Of a stretch of DNA of 64,000 nt, positions 40,198 to 49,800 are shown piece after piece (position 1 is the stretch's first letter; each line of letters opens with the position of its first letter). Made by a program: the position numbers and the translations under genes. Origin of the DNA: Phalacrocorax aristotelis (lineage: Eukaryota > Chordata > Aves > Suliformes > Phalacrocoracidae). The stretch is taken from NCBI RefSeq assembly GCF_949628215.1, contig NW_027441202.1, positions 1 to 64,000 on the forward strand, written 5' to 3'. The notes beneath the pieces were generated by a model. It did no database searches, was not told the DNA's origin, and saw nothing but the letters and a program-made list of their open reading frames with translations.

Positions 40198-40758
40198 TGT
40201 ACAGCCTTATCCAACTGGACGTTAAGTCTGGGGACATGGAGTATACCAATCAGTGTATTCTTTGATCTGCATTTTAGTCCCTCGGCAATCATTAATGTGA
40301 ACGAAACAATAGACAATGTGCTTCTGTCAGAAAAGGATGACAAAATGTGGTTTCATGTAGCGGACTGAGAAAACTGGCCAGGACTGCCAAGATTAAGAGC
40401 CAAGTAGGTAAAAGGTAATTCCGACAGGCGGAGATCGCGACCACCGACTCACGGACCACCACCGACCCAAGTAATACCACCTACTCAAAAGAGAACAACA
40501 AAGAGGATAACTGAGTCTGCGCAGTAATTTACATATGGAACGAGCAAGTTTGTACCAATCGGTAGAAAGGACAATAATGAATATCTATGAATATGTAAAT
40601 TTTTGATCTATAAATTGTACGGGAAAGGTGCGTAAGGTACGCACGTTAGGAGCGGCGATCCCGCGTGCATCCGGCGCTGTGAATAAAGAATGCCTGCTCT
40701 TTAATACTAAATTGCTGTTAAAGAGTTGTTTCTGATTTTACCGCGTTTTTCGGTAACA
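40198..40758 (+). mobile_element. Solo LTR of an endogenous retrovirus (561 bp)
   Basis: It begins TGTACAGCC and ends CGGTAACA (TG...CA), flanked on both sides by CTCCT (40193-40197 and 40759-40763), a 5-bp target-site duplication. Inside are a TATA-like CTATAAATTG near 40607, an AATAAA near 40683 and a GT-rich downstream part, as in a retroviral U3-R-U5. There is no internal coding region, so it arose by LTR-LTR recombination. The clean ends suggest a relatively young insertion. The ERV class is not assigned. Confidence 0.85.
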
Positions 40759-40763
40759 CTCCT

Positions 40764-41097
40764 ACCAGTCTGTCACGATCCACTGTCGGGCTGAACAATT
40801 TGGCAGAGGTTAAACCCCCTTGCTTTCCAACCGACCTCAGGGAATTCTGGGAGGTTGGGGGCGGCTGGGCTTAACTTCTGACTGACTCCAACGTGTTGCC
40901 GTGGCCACGTTCCTTCTACATTCTCGGGAACAGAACTAAGACTCAAAACGGAATCCAAGTGCCAAGTCCCTTCATTTGGCCAGCGATGGAGACGCGAGAG
41001 AAAAGCAGAGAAAGAGAGAAAAAAGGGAGAAAGGGGGGAGAGACAAAACGAGAGCGACACCAGAGTGTTGTAATACCTACCGCCGCGGGTCTGGGGC
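40764..41097. other. Spacer between solo LTR and minisatellite
   Basis: No gene seen. 40985-41055 is purine-rich (GAGAGAAAAGCAGAGAAAGA). Confidence 0.5.
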
Positions 41098-41488
41098 GGT
41101 CCGTCCTTCCACGGGGTCCCTCCCTCCGTGCGGTCCGTCCTTCCACGGGGTCCGTCCTTCCACGGGGTCCGTCCTTCCACGGGGTCCGTCCCTCCGCGCG
41201 GTCCCTCCTTCCACGGGGTCCGTCCCTCCGTGCGGTCCGTTCTTCTCTGCGGTCCGTCCTTCTCTGCGGTCAGTCCCTCCGCGCGGTCCCTCCTTCCACG
41301 GGGTCCCTCCATCTGTGCGGTCCGTCCTTCCACACGGTCCGTCCCTCCGCGCGGTCCGTCCCTCCGCGCGGTCCGTCCCTCCGCGCGGTCCCTCCTTCCA
41401 CACGGTCCGTCCCTCCGTGCGGTCCGTCCTTCCACACGGTCCGTCCCTCCGTGCGGTCCGTCCCTCCGCGCGGTCCGTCCCTCCGTGC
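41098..41488 (+). repeat. 17-bp minisatellite, exactly 23 units
   Basis: The consensus is GGTCCGTCCYTCCRCGC/G. Counting from 41098, 23 uninterrupted 17-base units end at 41488 with no indel. Units fall into two main types, one with TTCCACGG or TTCCACAC and one with CTCCGCGC or CTCCGTGC, plus rare variants (TTCTCTGC, ATCTGTGC). Because 17 is not a multiple of 3 the array is open in several frames on both strands, giving false ORFs. Confidence 0.97.
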
Positions 41489-42450
41489 CGACTGTGAGAT
41501 TTGATTCTGCGCTTTTGAACAACTGAGGAGACGATAAGCAGTGAGTCACGTGTCTCTCTGATAATGTTTTCCTAGCGTAAGCTTACCTGGGGCTGGGGGC
41601 ATGATATAATTCAATAGGCTGGAAAAGGAGAAAGAGGACAGTTACCCTTTTTCCTTGTGGTAAAGCTGCACTTGAGCCTGAGCTCTCAAGAAACACTGCT
41701 GAGTTTATTTCAGTAAAACTGAAATCGAGAGGTTCTAAGGCAGTGTTGCAAAGCCCTTCAGGATTCAAGGGACACCTGGAGTTATAAACGTGAAACGCTC
41801 TTTTTTCCAGGTCATAGACGTTAAATAAGTCCATCAATCGCCCTCTGAGAGCTTGCTTGCATATTTTTATATATTTGAATATTGCTGGAAATTTTTTCAG
41901 TTTTCAAGTCCTTTAATGATGGTTCACGGTTTTTAGTATTTCGTATAAAACCAAGATGTTGCTGCTGACCCCACCTATTGAATAGTTGCGTGTTTTAATT
42001 GCCCAAGCCTCTGGCTGAGTATTCATGCCATTGAACGTTACTCACTGAAGGTGTGTGCGTGAGGCATGAATCCAACCTTCGTACCCAGGTGGCGAATAGG
42101 AGTTTCCCCAGGGACGGATCCAGAGCAGGGAATTAAGCTCTCACTGCACTGCGCTTTGGAGGAGGAGCGGGTTTGTGCCCCTTCTCTGAGTGCATGGTGA
42201 GCTGAGGGGTGTTTCGCCCTTAGGGAACCTGAAGTTAAGCCAAAGAATGTTGAGTGAGTTCAAAACCCTGCCCAAGCCTTTGGAATATCCCGGCTCTATT
42301 CACTGAGGCAAAGGAGTATTTTAGTTGAGCAACACTTATGCTGGGTAAAATGAGAGGATGAGAGGCTTTTGCTGCTTCAAATACTCATGGAAATGTCATT
42401 TTAAACGTGGTTCTTCAGACGAGATAAGTCTGCACCTCTTTTCTTAGCAG
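41489..42450. other. Spacer before RBBP6-like exons
   Basis: No exon of the upstream RBBP6 DWNN or zinc-knuckle domains was found. A minus-strand frame at 41583-41837 is open but unrecognised. The DNA otherwise looks intronic. Confidence 0.4.
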
Positions 42451-43704
42451 GACAAAACCTTTGAGCCTGTTCCCAGAGATAGAAAGAGCACAGGAATTCC
42501 GTGGAGTTCCATGGTGGAGGTGAAAGATCCCAACCCAAAGGGTGCTGTGCTGACAAGCAGTGGGAAATACGCGATGCCAGCTCTTCCTGCGTAAGTATGG
42601 AATGAATTGGACTGACCGAGCAGTGAACAAGAGAAACCATGCGCACAAGTGTGGGTGGCAATGCAACCGAACTGGCCAGCGCCTGCAGTTACGGGGGAGG
42701 AAGCACTGTCACTGCGTCTTAATCTTAAAATCTGTGACACTGTCTAACGTCGCAGTAGGGTGGTCCCCGTGTTCATGCCCCTGGAAGCTGGTTAAACCTG
42801 TGCTGTGCTAAGAACGTGTATTTCTGCAAAGCATTTTGGTGGTGTTTGTAGCGGAGTTGTTCTCTTTGAGAGGTCGTTTTGGTTCTGTTTGATGTTGCAA
42901 AGGCTCCTTGCAAAACGTAAGAAATTGCCGCTGGACTGAGATGTCCTCCCCCTCTGACTTCTATGAACTCCCGTGTGTGGAAGAGACGGAACTTTTCCTG
43001 TTGCTGTAAATTAAGAAAACACTCCTGTGTGCTGAGAGGAGCAGCTGTTTTAAACTGCACTTGGTAGCACTTCTGTTTTGCTGCCATGGATCTCCTTCTG
43101 GAGAAGCTGTAACACAGGCTCCTTTCCTTTCTAAAATGTAATCACTCAGAGACTAACTTGATCGGAGACTAACTTGGTGCTGCGCCTGCAATGTACGTTT
43201 GCCGTCTGGCAAAGGAGAGGTGGGATTCATTTCACCTGATTTCTCGCTGTCAAAAAGTTATTTTTCTGGTCTGAGCTAATTTCTTGCTTGATCAAAGGAA
43301 AGGGAGAGTTCTGCAGCAGGAAAATTGTTCCCCCCTCCCTCTTCTGGTGGTGTGGCTCTAGAAGAGTAGTTTAATCTGAAGGCCTATGTTTTAGGAGGCG
43401 AATGTGGAGTGAGAAGAATTCCACCTGTTCTCTTCCTTTGATAAAATCCAAAGCTTGGAAGAGTTTTCTTTGACCCATCTTTAAACTATTCTCTCCCACC
43501 AGGCCCTCTCCCCCTCCAGGGAAGCTTCTGTGCGAGGAAAGAAGGAAAAGCCTCCCTTTTTGCCAGAGGAGCCATCACCCTCTTCTTCCTCCTCATCCTG
43601 CTCTGGTGATCCTAGTCCAGATGAGTTGTTGTGTCTCATTTGTGAAGATACAATGTCCGATGCCGCTGTTAGTGCCTGCTGTGGAAGCAGTTCCTGTGAC
43701 GGAT
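42451..43704 (+). CDS. RBBP6: RBBP6-like fragment (linker plus first half of RING)
   Basis: RBBP6 is a nuclear RING-type E3 ligase that also acts in mRNA 3'-end processing. Exon 42451-42590 (acceptor TCTTAGCAG, donor GTAAGT) encodes DKTFEP...RKSTGIPWSSMVEVKDP, GAVLTSSGKYAMPA. Exon 43520-43704 (acceptor CCCCTCCAG, donor GTAAGT) encodes RGKKEKPPFLPEEPS, PDELLCLICEDTMSDAAV, CCGSSSCDG. They join in phase 2 and the second leaves phase 1, so its last base pairs with GT to restore the next RING cysteine. All RING cysteines in this half are kept, but neighbouring residues differ from the usual AVVIPCCGNSYCDEC. The DWNN and zinc-knuckle exons upstream and the rest of the RING downstream were not found, so this is probably a diverged partial copy, possibly a pseudogene, although no stop or frameshift is present. 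Confidence 0.8.
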
Positions 43705-44117
43705 GTAAGTGCAGCTCCCATGGTTGTTACTTCAAAACATCACATCTGATCTTCTGAAAGCAGAAAGAGGAGATCAGGGAATTACTTTGTCACCAGTTCT
43801 ATTTAAGACTTAAGCAGAGCCTGAATAGGAAAGGACTTGTCTCACTTAAAGGGAAAAAAGGCAGGAAGCTTTTTTCCCTTTTTACGTATGTAGTTAAATC
43901 CTCTTGACAGGTGGAAGGAGGAGTTTGAGAAGAGAGCCTAACTGCGCAGGTGATTACAGTATTAGATATCAAACGCGTTTGGTTTGTCCGCAGCCCTTTC
44001 CCTCACACAAAATTATAGAGCCATCTCTGGTGCCTTCCTGTGGTCTGCAGCCAACGGGGAGCTGGGCATTTCATCCACACTCTTCTCCACAGGAGAGGTG
44101 GTTAAAAACTTCAGAGC
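43705..44117 (+). other. Spacer or intron after RBBP6-like RING exon
   Basis: No continuation of the RING (the usual exon beginning IRTALLESDEHTCPTC) was found here or up to 46800. Confidence 0.45.
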
Positions 44118-44290
44118 TGTGCTGGTTGTAGCTGGGATAGAGTTAACGTCCTTCAGCGACGCTGGCATAGTGCTGAGGGCACACTGATGTTTCAGCTGCT
44201 GTTAAGCAGCGTCTCTGTGTCGCTAAGTAGCGCCTCTACTAGTCAGGGGCCTCTCCAGCTTCCCGAGCTCTGCCCGACAGGTATGAGTGG
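44118..44290 (+). mobile_element. Avian ERV-type LTR relic, 5' part
   Basis: It starts TGTGCTGGTTGTAGCTGGGA then TAGAGTTAACG, followed by GCTGGCATAGTGCTGAGGGC, CACACTGATGTTTCAGCTGC, CTTCCCGAGCTCTGCCCGAC. This is the U3 start of the same LTR family whose 3' half lies at 23755-24210. Similarity fades after about 44290 into repeats of GTCGGCCAGCATCA (44370-44425), and no 3' half is visible. Confidence 0.75.
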
Positions 44291-44984
44291 CAGCGCCAGG
44301 GACCCCTCTGCCCGCCCAGCTCCATCAGGGGTGATGCCCAGGTGCGATGGCAGAAGGAGGACCCGAGCCATGCGTCAGTTGGCCAGAGTGAGTCGGCCAG
44401 CATCAGTCGGCCAGCATCACCTGCCCGGACTCAGCTGGCTGGCGCCAGTCAGCGTCAGCGTCTGTTGTCGGGAGTCAGTCAGGACTTAATCCTGTCGGCA
44501 CCGCTGACCCCCCGTCTGGGGTGTGGGGCTGAGCGCGGTGGTTCAAGTGCCGCCTTAGGCCCGTCAGTCAGGGTGGCTGTGTCAGCCTTGGCTGGCAGCT
44601 GTCACCTGCGTTTGGGCACACGGTGCCGTGTCCTGCTCTGCTGAGGGCGGCTCCTCATTCCCTGCCTGCTTCAACTCGTTTTCCTGCATCCACATGCCTG
44701 GGGTTTGCTGGTTTAAGGCAGTGAAACGAACTTAATCAGGCTTCCCTTAACTTTGTGTCTTCTGCCTAGTGAGCCGTCGGACGGAGCTTTGGAGGAAGAA
44801 TGGTGACAAGCCCCTGCTGGTGTGGTGGTGTTTTACTGGTGTGGAGGAGAGGATACTTCAGTTGGTCGGAGCGAGTCCCCAAACCCCTGGGCCTGTCGCG
44901 TGGGCTGCCAACGTTTCCGCAGTTCCCCTCGTCGGGCGGCTGTTTGCAAGGGGTGTGTTTGAGCACTGGGGGTTCAGCAGCCGC
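44291..44984. other. Decayed repetitive GC-rich DNA
   Basis: Contains two to three units of GTCGGCCAGCATCA near 44392-44421 and further CAGCTGGCTGGCGCCAGTCA text, possibly LTR interior decay. No gene. Confidence 0.4.
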
Positions 44985-45105
44985 CGGGCCCTGGCCCTGG
45001 GCAGCCTGCTCTGGGTGACCCTGCCTGCGCAGGGGCTGGACCAGCTGCCCCCAGGGATTCCGGAAGGCCTTTCTCTCCCTTGTGACTCCGTGACTCTGGA
45101 ACCGG
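44985..45105 (+). mobile_element. CR1 3' end relic
   Basis: CTGGGCAGCCTGCTCTGGGT followed by GACCCTGCCTGCGCAGGGGC, GGACCAGCTGCCCC, TTGTGACTCCGTGACTC matches the CR1 3' terminus (GGCAGCCTGCTCTAGGTGAC, TGATTCTGTGA tail) with decay. Confidence 0.75.
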
Positions 45106-46796
45106 TGCTGCGAGGGGCCAGCGCTGTGGGAGCACTGGGAACGTTGTCTTCGCTGGGCTCCGCCTCTGTCAGGACGGCTGCGTGTGTGCTCTGCCCTGAG
45201 ACACTCGGCGCCTGCGCCCGTCTGTCCAGGTACGCCAAGCAGTGTGCAACAGAGCACACTTTCAGGAGTGACCTGAGGAGCTTTTGCTAGCTTTGCCGCG
45301 TTGGAGAGGGACTGCAGCTCCTGCATGCAGGAATAGTCGTGTTGGAGAATAACCATAGGAGGCAGCTGGGTAAAGTGGCTCTAGTGTCAAACGCTGATGT
45401 GTCTCGGGTTTGTTTGTTTTTCGTTTAAAGGGAAATGAAATCTGTGGTCTGCATCAGATACGGGATCGGGGCTGTTGGGGGCTGTATTTCTGGGGAAAAT
45501 GTCACTGAACCAGTCATTAATAGTAATTCAGAAAGCTCTATAATTGTGATCTTTCCCTGCAGTTCAACAAAGCGGATGCTGTTTTTCTCAACAGAGCATA
45601 GTTTTTCTTCCATTTCTTCTTCTTTGGCTTCTTCCCACTCTTTGTCCTCTTTCCTTAGACAATGTGACCTGAGCAGGGTCAGGCAATGGTGTCCCTTCTC
45701 TGACCACCAAGTAACTAACGCTTCCCTGAGATCACTTTAGCTTCCACATCTGGCTGAGTGAAAGAATGACGCCCGTCAGCCTCAGCCTCCCTCCGTGCGA
45801 GAGTGAGCCTCTACGTGCACGAGGGAGTCCAGAGTTGACTGAGAGTGCCTTGGGTGCTGCCCTTTCTAAAAGCAAAGGGGTTTCTTGCAGCTCTCCTTGC
45901 AAAGTGAGTGTGTGGTTTCACACGTGCATGAGCTAGCAGGACGGCTTACGGCCACAGAATGGAGATGGGCAAATCCCCTCTCCTTCTCCCCGGTGCAGTG
46001 TCCTGCCTCCTTCCTTGTGCCAGCTTTTATGCTTGCTGGCTCTCTCTGCAACCCCGTTTCACTCTCTAAGCTGGTGGGAAACTCTCTGCTCTTGTGGGTG
46101 CGTTCCCTGTCTGCTTGGGGAGTTAATGTGGCTCCTAAGGAGCTCTAAAACGTGTGCAGGTCAGGGCAAGGGAAGGCACAGGGATACAGGAGCAGAAGGA
46201 AGGAGCAGATGGAGAGAGGGGGGCAGCAGCAAGGCCTCTCTTTTGGTGGCACTGAAGTGAACCTGGTTTGTGACATCACGTCTTCAGCTGCGACTGACCG
46301 TATCTTTAGCTTTTCCTTCAGTAAGCCTGTAACATTGTTGGCCTTTGAATCTGACTTTCATGTACTACATGTCAGTCAACGGTGACATCCCAGAACACTG
46401 ACTTGGCTGGATGTGATTCTGCTCAAACATGTAATTTCTCAACTTGTTCTTTTTTGTTTATTTTCTGGAGCTTTTTAATGCAAAACTCGGTCTCTGACTT
46501 GTGCCGCGTTGCTTGACTTGACTCCAGTGTCTTGGGCTTTTTCCCCGTGTTGTTTATCCTGTCAATACCCCTGCGTCCCTTTTTGTTGGTGATCTCGTAG
46601 GCATCAGAAAAGCAAAGGATTCTCCTTTTGCTCTGCTGTGAGATCCAAACCTGTCCTGAGTGCCCTTTTGTTAAGGAAAAGAGCCACAGGAGGTGGACGG
46701 GAGATTTTTCACGGCAAAGGGATGAAAGTTCTGTCAATCTCAAAAATGTCGATGGCTGTCAGCAGCCCCTTTTTGCATTTTTTTCTCTATTCACAG
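45106..46796. other. 1.7 kb upstream of AHCTF1-like copy 2
   Basis: No supported gene. A minus-strand frame covering about 45440-45660 is rich in E and K (KEDKEWEEAKEEEMEEKL) and may be a coiled-coil exon or relic, but it has no convincing splice context. The promoter and 5' untranslated exon of copy 2 should lie here; no CpG island is visible. Confidence 0.3.
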
Positions 46797-46802
46797 TGAA
46801 GA

Positions 46803-49800
46803 ATGCGAGACCTCGCGGCTCAGGTAACGAGCAGCCTGCTGCAGTTTCCCGAGGTGACCATTCAGGCTCTTGGGGAAGATGAGCTCACCCGAGGTTCTGT
46901 GCTGCGTGGGCGGTTTTCCAGAGGTGAGCCTTTTCCTTGAAATTGGGTCTTGCTGTGAAGTTGTTACTGCCTGGAGGTGACCTGAGGCACGGGGTCACAG
47001 TATCAGCTGTGTCAGGTTGGTGCTGCTCAGGTGCGTCAGGTTTTGAGAGAACAGAAAGGATGAACTATGACAAAATGATGAAAAATGTTAACATTAAAAC
47101 ATTAGTAGAGTTAAACTTTGAAAGGACAACAGCCTGCACCAGTCTTGAGCTATTAAAATAACACGGGCAAGTCAGTGAGCCCTCCTCAACTTCTAATTGA
47201 AGGAAAGGCAGTTTTCAAAAAAGTCCTGGTGTGGTTTTGGGCTGTATTTATTTGTACCATCATAACATCCCGTGCAGAACTAGTTCTTCCACAGTGTTAG
47301 AGAGGCAACCCCCCCTGCTTTTTCTTTCCTAGCCTGACTAAAAACAGAAGGAAGAGGAAAGCCCTGTTAGGCGCTGCAGCCAGGTTTGCAGAGCATTTAA
47401 TGGGACGCAGAGGAGTGTCCCGGGAGAGCTGCTGAGAGCGGCTGAGCAGATGAGGTAGCTGACTTTGTCGGTGATCTGAAGGTAGCGCTGGGGGCCTGCC
47501 TGGGTGTCCGGGCGCCTGTGAAGACCATGTAGGATCTCTCTGTGTGACTGTAAGTGCAGTAGTTGAGTTAATACTCCCTTTGTGTTGGAAGTAGTTCAGT
47601 GAAACTAAATGTGCTAACTTCTCTCTGTGATCAGCGTGTGTAAAAGTTGAAATTGGCTCCCGCAGTGCCCATTTTAAGGTAATTCCTTGTTGAAGTCCAA
47701 ATCCCTGCCCAAAGTAGGCGTGTGTCGAGCAAAGTTAGTAAACTAGAAAAGAATTGGCTGAGATTTTGCCATATTTGAAGTATATGCTTTAGGAGTTGTA
47801 TTCTCCTATGTATTTAGATGATTTCTAGCAAAACCAAGCTGAATATGGTATAAAGACTAGAGACCAATCTATTGTAATCTTTATCCCAAACAACCAGAAT
47901 TCTTCAGTGCAGGAATGACAAGTCCAAATGCAAAATAATAAGGTGGTTCATTTTACGATGCATTGGTTGAGGATTCAGTGGGTGATTTTCAATAATCGAC
48001 CGGAATTGGGTAAGCCTCTCTTGCTCTGTGAGGTACTTCTGTTGAAGCAAAGGGGCAGTGATTGTGATTTTCCTGTTGTTTTCAACCCTCTCTTGGGAGT
48101 TTGCTTTAGCCAGCCTTTTCTCTTCTTCCAGGGAGAGATGGGCTGGCCTGGCTGGCGTGTGGCCCTCAGCTGGAGGTCGTGAGCGCTGTGACGGGAGAGC
48201 GGCTCTCTGCACACCGTTTCAGTGGAGCCCGTGAGCAGCCTCCCACCATCCGCGTGGTGAAGGAGGTTTCCTGGCAGACGGGAACGGGGCTGCTGGTTGG
48301 CTTGAGAGAAGCAGAGGGAAGTGTTCTCTGCCTGTACAACCTTGGAACATCAAGCGTGGTTACAGCAGTAGTTCTGCCAGGAAGGGTAGGTCCTTTTTAA
48401 TGGGGGAAACGTTGTCAGGTGCTGCATAACGCTGTTTCAGGAGCAGCTTTGGAGCGTCTCTTTGCTAGGACGTCCATTTTCTCTATTGTGTCATCATACT
48501 GTCACTGCAGAGTGTCCAGTCGAGAGCACCTTGATGTGAAATGGTGGGGTTAACGGTACCGTTATCCTTTGAGTTTGCTGAGAGAGTCAAACAAGTTTTC
48601 TGGTTTTACAGTAGAGCACGTAGTTACCTAATTCTCCACTTTGACAAAAAGGCCTTGAAAACTACCTTTTTTTTTAGCCAGAGTGACAAAGACCTCGTCC
48701 TCACCCTGCCTTTCAAGTGTTGGTAACATACATGTCCTGAATGGTTCATTATGTCAGAAATACTGTCTTTAAAATATCTCAGACTTCCATGGCTGTGCTG
48801 TAGCTGACTTCGGCACATTCCCAGGAGTCTGGGACTAGCAAGCAGGTGACTTTAGAGCAAAGCACATTTTTCTGTTGACTTAGGATGGGAAAAAACAGGC
48901 TTCACTGCGTTACCTGGCAGGTGGTTACAGACCGACTTTCAGCCTGAAGCCCTTGAACCTCTGCTTATTGCATATGGTGCTTGTGCGGGTGGGATACTCT
49001 GGTGTAATGTTGCTAATTTTCCCTGCCTTCTCTAACCCATAAACTCAAATGACGTCCTTTCCCCTCGGCTCCTTATCTGAATGTAGACAAGAGTCACCTT
49101 AAGGTAATGGAACATCAAGGTTCACTCTATCTTTACCACCTTAGAATCTGCGACAGATAAATACTTCCGTATTACTCAGCTTTCCAGAGCGTGATTGGGT
49201 TTGACTTGCTAGAATCCAGGCGGGGTTTGTTTGTCTGTAGCGCTACAGTGTGATTGCTGGCAGTGCGCGTTTGTGTGGTGGTGATTTCTAACGAGCTGAG
49301 CTGGGTTGGTGCTCCGCTGTGTGGGTTTGCCGATCGTCCTGATAAATCTCAGCGTTTGAGATGGAAAGGCAAGCTGTGTGCTGACATAGACGTGCAGCCA
49401 TTCAGACTTGTAAAAGCAAACCCGAATTGAAAATATTAATGGTATTAAATTGGTTTATAACGGTTGCATGTTTCAGAGCTCTGGAATGGTATTTTCCCCA
49501 CTCTTCCTGGTTTGTGTGAGGCAGAAGGGCAGCTTTCAGAGTGAGGGAGCTGAGACAGGATTTCTGTGTTCGTTCCCAGAATGAGCTGGCAGCAGTGTAG
49601 GAGAGTGTGCAAAGCCAGTGCCTGGTGCCGTGGGAAAATAGGCAGTTCCAGGAGCTTCTACAGGGAAAACTGAAGCGTTAAAACTGGGAACCTGTATGCA
49701 AAGGTGGAAAAGGTGGATTTGGGGCCAGTTGTACAACAACAAAACGAGACCTTAAAAGAAAAAAAGATAACAGCAACACGGGAACTTTGGCTGATTCTGC

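Noticed and set aside
40773..41549. Long open frames on both strands (258 aa minus; 203 and 173 aa plus)
   Set aside because: They arise from the stop-free 17-bp minisatellite, which is open in several frames; the peptide is a 17-residue repeat produced by three DNA units.
45425..45740. Plus-strand frame of 101 aa and an E/K-rich minus-strand frame
   Set aside because: No donor or acceptor in register and no recognisable family; too weak to annotate as coding.
43705..46800. Search for the rest of the RBBP6 RING and later exons
   Set aside because: No segment matching the IRTALLESDEHTCPTC part was found; the fragment appears to end at 43704.
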